Below are positions 7,952 through 18,500 of a DNA stretch of 64,000 bases, piece after piece (within the stretch, counting starts at the first letter, position 1; each line of letters opens with the position of its first letter). The position numbers and the translations under genes are program-made. Source of the DNA: Catenulispora pinistramenti. Its GTDB lineage: Bacteria; Actinomycetota; Actinomycetes; Streptomycetales; Catenulisporaceae. Below the pieces are notes generated by a model, which was not told the DNA's origin, ran no database searches, and saw only the letters and a list, made by a program, of their open reading frames with translations. The stretch spans positions 62,001 to 126,000 of the forward strand of contig NZ_JAAFYZ010000001.1 in the NCBI RefSeq assembly GCF_018274385.1, given 5' to 3'.

Positions 7952-9454
7952 TCAGTCCAGGTGACGCAGGCCCGGCCACATCGCGGCCCAAGACCCGTGC
8001 GGCCGGCTGCACACGTAGACCGCGGCGTGCTGAGTCGTCTCCTGATCGCTGAGCCCGTGCGGCAGGCTGATCGGCGCGACCTCGGTGACCTGCGACCAGA
8101 ACCGGCGCAGGAACGCGGGGGTCCACTGGCCCACACACAGCACAGTGGTGGGTGTGCCGGGCGGCGCGGAGAGCGCGTACTGGTTGTGCCCGCTGAACAC
8201 CGGGCGCCGCAGGCCGTCGGCCGGGCCGAGGATGGTCAGCGCGCCGATCTCGCCGTAGTTGCTGGTGAAGATCGGCGTCCCGGCGGGCAGCTTCGCAGAG
8301 GCCTGTTGCACCGTGGCGACGAACGAGGGCCAGCCGTAGGTCTCCATCACCTGCGGGTTGACCGAACGCAGGTCGGTATCGGCGGCCACCGGAAGGACCG
8401 GCAGACCCACGATCAGCGCGAGCAGCCCGGATCCGGCGACGGCGGCCGGCCACCAGATCCGGCCGCGCGCCGTGGCCGCCGCCTCCACCCGCACCGCCCC
8501 GGCCGCGAACAGCGCGGTCAGGGCCGGGGCCGGGTAGTACAGGCGACCGCCGGCGGCGGTGAACACCACCACGGCCACCACCGTGGCGACCAGGACCCAG
8601 CGGTGGTCGCGCCCGGCCGGCGTCGCGAGCCGGCGCACCCCCAGCACCCAGAGTCCGACGAGCGGGGGCCCGGCCAGTAGCAGCGCCATGGTCGGCAGGT
8701 GGGTCAGCGCGCCGGCCGCGCCGCCCTGCTGCTCGGCCAGGACCCGGGCCATGCGGAAGTTCGCCCACTGATGCCGGGCGTCCCAGAGCAGATTGGGCAC
8801 GGCGATCAGCACCGCCAGGGCGCCAGCGAGCCAGGGCCCCGGTCCGCGTAGCGCATCGCGCCGGAACAGGGCCAGGCCCAGGCCGATACCGAGCAGCAGC
8901 ACGGCGATGGTGTCCTTGGTCTCCAGCCCGATCCCGGCCACCGCGCCGGCCGCCAGATAGGCCCGGACGCTTCCCGACCGCAGTGCCCGCGCGACCAGCA
9001 CCAGCACCGCCACCCAGGCCAGTTGGTCCAGCACGGTGGTGCCGAACAGCAACGACGCGGCCACGAAGACCGGGCTGGCGGCGGTCGCGGCGGCGGCCAG
9101 CAGCTGGGCCCGCCGCCGGCCGCCGAACTCGGCCGCCAGGACCGCCGTCAGCAGCACACAGCCGGCCTGGGCCGCGATCGCGACCAGCCGCAGCGGCAGG
9201 ACGCCGCCGGGCAGCGCGGCGGCCAGCCGGGCCAGGACCGGGGCCACCGGGGGCTGGTCGACGTAGCCCCACGCCGGGCTCCGGCCGCAGAGCACGTAGT
9301 AGAACTCGTCGCGGTGCCAGCCGAAGCGGGTCGCCACCGCCAGGTGCACCGCCGCGGCGACGACCGCCACCACCGCCACCGCACGCCAGGCCACCGGCGG
9401 CCGCCCCGGAACGGTCGCCCACCGGGCCACCGGTTCCACACCCGAATCCGCCAT
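7952..9454 (-). CDS. ArnT/PMT-type membrane glycosyltransferase (GT39-like)
   Basis: A 500-residue polytopic membrane protein with an N-terminal hydrophobic segment (about 20-45) and roughly ten further hydrophobic stretches to about residue 380, then a soluble C-terminal domain of about 110 residues. The first external loop has WHRDEFYYVLCG with the acidic DE pair typical of the GT-C superfamily, followed by GYVDQPPVAP. Such enzymes take a sugar from a polyprenyl-phosphate donor and transfer it to an acceptor on the outer face of the membrane. It is on the PKS strand, 142 bp after the end of the loading PKS, so it could glycosylate the exported polyketide. A cell-envelope role is equally possible. 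No polyprenyl-phosphate sugar synthase is in the window. The ATG at 9454 is chosen from a GAGG upstream. Confidence 0.85.
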   Translation of the reverse strand: MADSGVEPVARWATVPGRPPVAWRAVAVVAVVAAAVHLAVATRFGWHRDEFYYVLCGRSPAWGYVDQPPVAPVLARLAAALPGGVLPLRLVAIAAQAGCVLLTAVLAAEFGGRRRAQLLAAAATAASPVFVAASLLFGTTVLDQLAWVAVLVLVARALRSGSVRAYLAAGAVAGIGLETKDTIAVLLLGIGLGLALFRRDALRGPGPWLAGALAVLIAVPNLLWDARHQWANFRMARVLAEQQGGAAGALTHLPTMALLLAGPPLVGLWVLGVRRLATPAGRDHRWVLVATVVAVVVFTAAGGRLYYPAPALTALFAAGAVRVEAAATARGRIWWPAAVAGSGLLALIVGLPVLPVAADTDLRSVNPQVMETYGWPSFVATVQQASAKLPAGTPIFTSNYGEIGALTILGPADGLRRPVFSGHNQYALSAPPGTPTTVLCVGQWTPAFLRRFWSQVTEVAPISLPHGLSDQETTQHAAVYVCSRPHGSWAAMWPGLRHLD

Positions 9455-9537
9455 CGTCGCCTCGTCCCACGTCCACCAGCCAGTACGGTCATCACGACTT
9501 TACGGTCGCGCGGGGACGCAGAACGCTGATGAAAGGG

Positions 9538-9572
9538 ATCATCCACTCCATCCAGTGAACGAGCTGGATGAT
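9538..9572 (-). terminator. Weak hairpin after the loading PKS gene
   Basis: ATCATCCA (9538-9545) pairs with TGGATGAT (9565-9572) across a 19-base loop, starting about 25 bases beyond the PKS stop codon. An alternative pairing CATCCAG / CTGGATG is nested in it. The stem is short and has no U-tract, so it may only attenuate transcription into the glycosyltransferase gene. Confidence 0.3.
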
Positions 9573-9596
9573 GAGCGTATATCGGGCGATAGTCGA

Positions 9597-12500
9597 TCAG
9601 TTCAGCGCCTCACCCCCGGCACCGCCGAGGCCCAGCTCGTTGTCGATGAGGTCGAACAGGTCGTCGTCGGTCGCGTCGCCGATCTCCTCGACGCCCGCCG
9701 CGGCCTCGGTGCCCGCCGCCCGCAGGCCCTGGAGGATCGCCTCCAGGCGCGTCAGGACCCGCGTCCGCCCCTCGCCGTCCGGCTCCGCCCCGGCCATCAC
9801 CGCCAGCGCGGCCTCCAGGCCGTCCAGCTCGCGCAGCACCGGCGCGTCTCCCGGTTCCTGCTTCACCAGCTTGGAGCGCAGGTACCCGGCCAGCGCCGTC
9901 GGCGTCGGATAGTCGAAGACCAGCGTCGAGGGCAGCCGGGTCCCGGCCGCGGCGTTGATCCGGTTGCGCAGGTCGACGGCGGTCAGCGAGTCGAAGCCGA
10001 TCTCGCGGAACGTCTGGTCGGGCCGGACGGCGTCCGCCGAGGCGTAGCCCAGGACCGCCGCGACGTGCGCCTGGACCAGGTCCAGCAGGAACCGGTCCTG
10101 CTCGGCCGGCGCCAGCGCGGCCAGCCGCTGCTCCATCGAGACGCCACCGGAGCCGGCGGCCGGACCGCCGGTCGCGGTGGCGGCGGTCCGGCGGGCAGCG
10201 CCGCCGACCAGGCCCCGCCACAACACCGGGACCTCCTCGCCCCGGCCGGCGCGCGCCCGGACGCCTTGGACGTCGAGCAGCGCCGGGAGCAGCAGCGGCT
10301 CGTCCCGGGTCAGCGCCGCGTCCATGAGGGCCAGACCCTCGTCCGCGGTCATCGCCGCGATGCCGCCGCGGTTGATGCGGGAGGTGTCGCCGGCGGCCAG
10401 GTGCCCGGTCATGGCGCTGGCGTCCGCCCACAAGCCCCAGGCCAGGGCGGTCGCCGGCAGTCCGGCCGACTGGCGGTGGGCCGCCAGGCCGTCCAGGAAG
10501 GCGTTGGCCGCGGCGTAGTTCGCCTGCCCGGCACCGCCGAAGGAGGCGGCGGCCGAGGAGAAGAGGACGAACGCGTCCAGATCGCGGTCGGCGGTCAGGT
10601 CGTGGAGGTTCCACGCCCCGTCAGCCTTGGGCCGCATGACGGTGTCCACCCGCTCCGGGGTGAGTGCGGCCACCACGCCGTCATCAAGAACGCCGGTGGA
10701 GTGGTAGACGCCGGTGACCGGAACCGCGGCCAGCAGTTCGGCCAGCGCTGCGCGGTCGGCGGCGTCGCAGGACACGACGCTCACTCCGGCGCCGGACTCC
10801 GCCAGCGCGGCGGCCAAGGCCGGGACGCCGGTCGCCGCCGGGCCCGAACGTCCGGTCAACAGCAGCTCACCGGCCCGGCCGCTGGCGGCCAGGTGACGCG
10901 CCACTCGGCCGCCGATCATGCCGGTGCCGCCGGTGATCAGGACCGTGCCCGATCGGGACGGCGTCCGGGGCACGGTCAGCACGATCTTGCCGACGTGCTT
11001 GGCCTGACTCATGAAGCGCAGCGCGTCGCCGATCCGGCGAATGTCCCAGCAACGGACCGGCATGCCGGTGAAGACGCCGTCCTCGATCAGGGCACTGATC
11101 CGAGTGAGGATCTCGTGCAGCCGGCCCGGGCCCGCCTCGCCGGTCTCGAACATCCGGTAGCGGACGCCGGGGTGGTCGGTGGCGATCTGGTCCGGGTCGC
11201 GGGGGTCGGTCTTGCCCATCTCGATGAAGGCGCCGCCGCGTGACAGGAGGCGCAGCGAGGCGTCCGTGAGCTCGCCCGCCAAGGCGTTCAGGACGATGTC
11301 CATGCCCTGATTCGCGGTGACGGCTGCGAACTTCCGCTCGAAGCCGGCGTCACGGGAGGAGGCTATGTGGTCGTCATCCAAGCCCATGGCACGGAGCGCG
11401 TCCCACTTGCCGGGGCTGGCTGTGGCGAACACTTCCAGGCCCAGGTGCTTTGCGATCTGGACCGCCGCTGAACCCACACCGCCGGTCGCGGCATGAATCA
11501 GGATGCGTTGACCGCGCGCCGCCTGAGCCAAATCAACAAGGCCGTACCAGGCTGTCGAGAAGGCTATCGGGACGGCGGCGGCCTCGGCGAACGACCAGCG
11601 GGACGGCAGCAACACGGCAGTGCGCGCGTCCACCACGACGAACGGCCCGAACCCGCCGGCGGCCATGGCCATCACCCGATCGCCGGGCGACAGGTGCTGC
11701 ACGCCGGGGCCGACCTCGGCCACTACACCGGCGACCTCGCTGCCCAGCAGGGCCTCGCCCGGATACATGCCGAGAGTGATCAGCACATCGCGGAAGTTCA
11801 CGCCGGCGGCGCGAACCGCGATCCGGACCTGGCCGGGTTCGAGGGCTGTCGACGGGAACGCTGCGACGGCCAGGCCGTCGAGCGTGCCGGGGCGGGCGAC
11901 TTCCACGCGCCATGGCGTGCCATCGGTGGGGATCGACAGCCCGTCTGCGGGGCGGGTGAGGCGGCGGGCCAGGATGGCGTCGCCGCGGATGGCCAGCTCG
12001 GGCTCGCCGGAGGCGAGGGCGCTGGGCAGGAGATCAGAACCCTGGCTCGGGAGGTCTAGGAGGACGAAGCGGTCGGGGTTCTCCGACTGTGCAGATCGGA
12101 TCAGGCCCCAGACAGCGGCGCCGGACAGATCAGCGACACTCTCACCGGCAGCCGTGGCGACCGCACCACGGGTAACGACGACCAAGCGAGCCGCGACCAA
12201 CTCATCAGCAGCCAGCCATTGCTGCACCACAGCAAGGACATCAGAAACCGCGCCCCGAGCAGAAGCCCCAGCCCCGGCCCCAGGCGCAGTCACAGCCGAA
12301 GCCGGAGTTGCGGCCATGGTTGCGGTTGATGCGTCGGCATCGGCATCGGCATTCGCGCCGGCAGCGACCAGCACCAGATCCGGAACCGGCTCACCAGCCC
12401 GCACCGCATCCACCAGCGCCGCCACATCCGCGAACACAGCATCCGCCGAAGCTCCGGGGACACCAGCACCAAGCGCCGCGATCCGCCCGGCCGACTCCCC

Positions 12501-15500
12501 CGCCGGGACTGACGTCCAGCCCACCGCGAACAAACCGTCGCGCACCACGGCGCCAGCCCCAAGCTGGTCCAGCGCGGCGGGACGCAGCACAAGCGATTCC
12601 ACCGAGACCACCGGCATGCCGGCGCTGTCGGCCGCCACCAGCGCGATCCCGTCGTTGCCGGTGGCCGTCAGCCGCACGCGCAGGACGGTCGCGCCGGACG
12701 CGTACAGGGACACGCCGGTCCAGGCGAACGGCAGTCGCACCTGGCCCGGGCCCGCCTCCGGAAGGACCGAGCCGGAGATGTGCAGAGCCGCGTCCAGGAG
12801 CGCCGGGTGCAGGCCGAACCCGGCCGCGTTCGGCTCCGTGGGCAACACGACCTCGGCGAAGAACTCGTCCCCGCGCCGCCAGCCCGCGCGCAGGCCTTGG
12901 AACGCCGGACCGTAGCCGTAACCATCGGAAGCGAGCCGATCGTAGAGATCGTCAACCGCGACCGGCTCGGCGTCGCGCGGCGGCCACTCCAGGAACTCCG
13001 ACATGTCAGGAGCCGACGACGCCAACGCGAGGACGCCCGCGGCATGCCTGGTCCATGGGACGTCACTGTCTTCGGGCCGCGCGTGGATCTCGATCGGGCG
13101 GTTCCCGTCGGTGTCCGGACCGACCATCACTTGCACCTGGACCGCCGCGTCTGCGGACAGGGTCAACGGCGCTTCCAGGACGAGATCGTCCAGACGGCCG
13201 TAGCCGACAGCATCGCCAGCACGAACCGCCATCTCGACGAACGCCGTACCCGGCAACAGAACCGTCCCGCCGACCGCGTGATCGGCCAGCCACGGATGCG
13301 TCCGCAGCGACACCGAACCGGTGAGCACCACGCCCTCGCCCGACACCAATTCCACCGACGTGGCCAGGAACGGGTGTCCCAGCGTCCCGGAAGTCGCCGA
13401 CGCCGCCACCGGCTTCGGCCAGAAGTGCTGATGTTGGAAGGCATAGGTGGGCAGGTCGATCTGACGGCTCGCGCCGATGACCGCCGGCCAGTCGACGTCG
13501 ACGCCGCGTACCCACACCTCGGCGAACGAGGCCAGCAGGCGGTCCGGGCTGCCGTTGTCGCGGCGTAGTGAACCGGAGACTACGGGGGCTGCGACACCCT
13601 GGTCTTCCAGGGTCTCGGTCACCGCTGCGGTCAGCACCGGATGCGGCGACATCTCCAGGAAGACGCCGTGGCCGGAGTCGGCCAGAGCACGGACGGCACG
13701 GTCGAACTCGACCGTCGCACGCAGGCTGTCGAACCAATAGCTGGCAGCCAACTCAGGACCTTGAAGCCATTCGCCGGAGACTGCCGAGACCATGGGGATG
13801 GTCAGCTCGGTGGGAGTGACAGGCGCAAGGACCTCGGTGATCTCGGCACGCAGTTGCTCGACTTGGGCGCTGTGCGAGGCGTAATCGACGGGGATACGGC
13901 GCGCGCGGACCTCGTCGGCTTCGCAGGCCGCTAGCAGTTCGGACAGCGCGTCGGGCTCGCCGGAGACGACTGTCGCGGAGGGGCCGTTGACCACGGCGAT
14001 CGACAGACGATCGCCGAACCCTGCGATACGGGCTCGTACCGCATCCACCGGCTCCGCGACCGAAACCATGCCGCCGGCACCGGCCAACACCCGCAACGCA
14101 CGACTGCGCAGCGCCACAACCCGCGCGCCGTCCTCAAGAGACAGAGCCCCGGCAACAGTCGCCGCTGCGATCTCGCCCTGAGAGTGACCGATTACTGCAT
14201 CCGGTGTGACGCCTGCGGCTTGCCATACCGCTGCCAAGGACACCATCACTGCCCACAGAGCTGGCTGAACCACGTCGACAGCTTCGAGAGCGGCCGGATC
14301 GCTCAGGACATCGGTCAGGGACCAGTCCACGAACGGTGCCAAGGCGCGGCCGCACTCGGCGAGGCGTTCGGCGAACACCGGCGAGGACGCAGCAAGGTCA
14401 CGACCCATACCGGCCCACTGCGCACCCTGCCCCGGGAACACGAACACCGAACGGCCGGTCGCCGACGCCGAACCGGTCACCACTGAACCAGCAGCCTGAT
14501 TCGTCGCCGCTGCGGCCAAGCCAGCTCCCAGCTCCTGACCGGCCGATCCGATCACTACCGCTCGGTGCTCGAATACCGCGCGTGTGGAGGCCAGGGACCA
14601 CGCCACGTCGCGCACATCGAGGTCAGGGCGCGCCTCGGTCGACGCGCGCAACCGCTCAGCCTGCGAACACAGCGCCGCATCGGACCGACCCGACACGATC
14701 CACGGCACCACACCACCGACCACCGGATCGGCCCCGGTAGCCGAATCGGCCTCGACCGTCGGATCAGCCCCGACCGTCTCGGCAGCCTCAGCGACCGGCG
14801 GCTCTTCCAAGATCACGTGCGCGTTCGTCCCACTGATCCCGAACGAGGACACCCCGGCCCGCCGGGGACGTCCGGAAACCGGCCACGACACCGACTCACT
14901 CAGCAGCCTGATATTCCCCGCATCCCAGTCGATGTGCGAGGAGGGCTCCGCGACGTGCAGCGTGCGGGGCAGTTCCGCATGCCGCAGGGCCAGCACCATC
15001 TTGATCACGCCGGCCGCGCCGGCGGCCCACTGCGTGTGGCCGATGTTCGACTTCACCGAGCCCAGCCACAACGGCTGGTCCTCGGGCCGATCCTGGCCGT
15101 AGACCGCCATCAGCGCGCCGGCCTCGATCGGGTCGCCCAGCTCGGTCCCGGTACCGTGCGCCTCCACCGCGTCCACCTCGGACGGCTTCAGACCCGAAGC
15201 AGCCAGCGCAGCCCGGATCACCCGCTGCTGCGACGGGCCGTTCGGGGCGGTCAGACCGTTCGACGCGCCGTCCTGATTGATCGCGCTGCCCCGGACCACC
15301 GCAAGGACCTGATGCCCGTTGCGGCGCGCATCGCTCAGCCGCTCCAGCACCACCATGCCGACGCCCTCGGCGATTCCCATGCCGTCCGCGGCGTCGGAGA
15401 ACGCCTTGCTGCGGCCGTCGGGGGCCAGGCCCCGCTGCCGGGAGAACTCGATGACCGCGCCGGGTACGGCGACCACCGTCACGCCGCCGGCCAGCGCCAG

Positions 15501-18500
15501 GTCGCACTCCCCTGCGCGCAGGGCCTGACCGGCCAGGTGCATCGCCACCAGCGAGGAGGAGCACGCCGTCTCCACCGTCACCGCCGGGCCCTCCAGCCCG
15601 AACGTGTACGCCACCCGGCCGGAGATCACGCTGGCGGCCGTGCCGGTCATCAGGTAGCCCTCGGCCGCCGCCTCCTCGACGCCGCCGCTGCCGTAGCCGG
15701 AGGTCGCGGCGCCGACGAAGACGCCGGTGTCCGAGCCGCGCAGCGCCGCCGGGTCGATCCCGGCCCGCTCGAACGCCTCCCAGGACGTCTCCAACAACAG
15801 TCGCTGCTGCGGGTCCATCGCCAGTGCCTCACGCGGGCTGATCCCGAAGAACACCGGGTCGAAGTCGCCCGCGCCGTCCACGAAGCCGCCTTCGCGCACA
15901 TACGAGGTGCCGCTGTGGTCCGGATCCGGATGGTAGAGCTCTTCGATGTTCCAACCACGATCGGCGGGGAAGCCGGCGACCGCGTCGCGGCCCTGCGCCA
16001 TCAGCTCCCACAGGTCCTCGGGGCTGTCCACGCCGCCGGGGAACCGGCAGCTCATCGCCACGATCGCGATCGGCTCAGCGCTGAGCGCGCCGGGCTGGGG
16101 ACGGGAGGACGCGTTCCGGCCGGCCGGATCGCCCGACCCGGCCGAGTCGCCGAGCAGTGCGGTGCGCAGGAAGCGGGCCAGCGCCACCGGGGTCGGGTGG
16201 TCGAAGACCAGGGTCGAGGGCAGGCGCAGGCCGGTCACGGTGCCGAGCCGGTTGCGCAGTTCGACCGCGGTGAGCGAGTCGAAGCCGAGTTCCTTGAACG
16301 CCCGGTCCGGTGCGGCGGCGTCGGGCGAATCGTGGCCGAGGACCGCCGCGACGTGCGTACGCACCAGGTCCAGCAGCACCCGGTCCCGATCGGCTTCGGC
16401 GACCCCGGCCAGCCAGTCCGGCAGGCCGGCGGCGTCCAGCGTCGCGACCGCCGCGGCCTTCGGGCGGCTCGCGGTTCCGGCCAGGCCGCGCCAGATGGCC
16501 GGGACGGACTCGCCTCTGGCGGCCCGGGCTCGTACGCCGGGAACGTCGAGCAGCGCCGGGACCAGCATCGCTTCGTCCCGGGACAGGGCGGTGTCCAGCA
16601 GGGCCAGACCGTCCGCGGCAGTCAGGGCATTGATGCCGTCGCGGCCGAGGCGGGATTTCTGATCGGCGGCCAGATGGCCGGTCATGGCGCTGGCTTCGGA
16701 CCACAGGCCCCAGGCCAGAGCGGTGGCCGGAAGGCCAGAGGACTGACGGTGCGCGGCCAGACCATCGAGGAACGCATTCGCCGCGGCGTAGTTGCCCTGG
16801 CCGGAGCTGCCGAAGGTCGCGGCCGCCGAGGAGAACAGGACGAAGGCGTCCAGGTCACGGTCGGCGGTCAGGTTGTGGAGGTTCCAGGCGCCGTCGGCCT
16901 TCGGGCGCATGACGGCGTCTACTCGTTCCGGGGTCATCGACGTCAGCACGCCGTCATCCAGGATCCCGACCGAGTGGAACACGGACGACACCGGCACCGA
17001 GGCCAACAAGCCGGCCAGCGCCTCGCGGTCGGCGGCGTCGCAGGACACGACGCTGACCCCGGCGCCGGAACCCGCCAAGCCCGCCGCCAACGACGGGACT
17101 CCGCCGGCGATCGGGCCGGAGCGGCCAGTCAACAGCAGCTCACCGGCCCGGCCGCTGGCGGCCAGATGACGGGCCACTCGGCCGCCGATCATGCCGGTCC
17201 CGCCGGAGACCAGGACGGTGCCCGCGGCACGGGGCGTGCGAGGCACGGTCAGGACGACCTTGCCGATGTGCTTGGCCTGGCTCATGAAACGGAACGCCTC
17301 ACCGATCCGGCGCACATCCCAGCAGCGAACCGGCATGCGCGTGATCACGCCGTCATTGATCAGAGTATTGATCACGGTGAGAATCTCGGCCAACCGGTCG
17401 GGGCCGGCGTCCTGGGTGGAGAAGGCCCGGTAGCGGACGCCGGGGTGGTCGGTGGCGATCTGGTCCGGGTCGCGGGGGTCGGTCTTGCCCATCTCGATGA
17501 AGGCGCCGCCGCGCGGCAGGAGGCGCAGCGAGGCGTCCGTGAGCTCGCCCGCCAAGGCGTTCAGGACGATGTCCATGCCCTGATTCGCGGTGACGGCTGC
17601 GAACTTCCGCTCGAAGCCGGCGTCACGGGAGGAGGCTATGTGGTCGTCATCCAAGCCCATGGCACGGAGCGCGTCCCACTTGCCGGGGCTGGCCGTAGCG
17701 AACACTTCCAGGCCCAGGTGCTTTGCGACCTGGACCGCCGCTGAACCCGCACCGCCGGTCGCGGCATGAATCAGGATGCGATGACCGCGCGCCGCCTGAG
17801 CCAAATCAACAAGGCCGTACCAGGCCGTCGAGAAGGCCACCGGCACGGCGGCGGCTTCGGCGTACGACCAGCCGGCGGGGACCTGGGTGAGGGTGCGGGC
17901 GTCGGCGACCACCAGGGGCGCGAACCCGCTGGTGACGATGCCCATCACCCGGTCGCCCGGCACCAGTCCGGTCACGCCCGAGCCGACCTCGGCCACCACG
18001 CCGGCGACCTCGCTGCCGACTATCCCGGCGTCGGGATCCCGATCCGCCGGGACCAGGCCGAGGGTGAGGACGACGTCGCGGAAGTTCACGCCGGCGGCGC
18101 GGACCGCGACCCGGACCTGGCCGGGTTCGAGGGCGGCGACGGCCGGGGGGAATTCGGCGGCGGACAGGCCGTCGAGCGTGCCGGGGCGGGCGACTTCGAG
18201 GCGCCATGGTGTGCCATCGGCGGGTAGAGAGAGCGCGGCGGAGGGGCGGGTGAGGCGGCGCGCTAGGACGGCGTCGCTGCGAATGGCCAGCTCGGGCTCG
18301 CCAGAAGCGAGAGCGCTGGGCAGGAGATCAGAGCCTTGGGATGGGATGTCCAGGAGGATGAAGCGGTCGGGGTTCTCGGACTGTGCGGATCGGATCAGGC
18401 CCCAGACAGCCGCACCAGACAGATCGGCGACACTCTCACCGGCAGCCGTGGCGACGGCGCCACGCGTAACGACGACTAGGCGCGCCGCAGCCAGCTCATC

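Larger units (their letters stand above)
9597..16076 (-). other. Elongation module 3: KS-AT(methylmalonyl)-DH-ER-KR-ACP plus docking tail
   Basis: The AT has VDVVQ, GHSQG and YASH. The DH has HAVGGTVLLP. The ER has HAATGGVG and Tyr in LGMYPGE. The KR has GGTGMIGG, LDD and Tyr in GQANYAAAN. The ACP Ser lies in GFDSLTA. The tail has a helical stretch and then DATDDDLFDLIDNE, the class 1a type of C-terminal docking domain. A matching N-terminal partner is not clearly visible here, so the acceptor is probably the partial PKS at the right edge or one beyond it. Confidence 0.9.

Noticed and set aside
6834-9476. An 880-codon minus-strand frame covering the microsatellite
   Set aside because: It runs through the antisense of the thioesterase and out of frame with the glycosyltransferase; the Gly-Thr repeats come from the hexamer tract.
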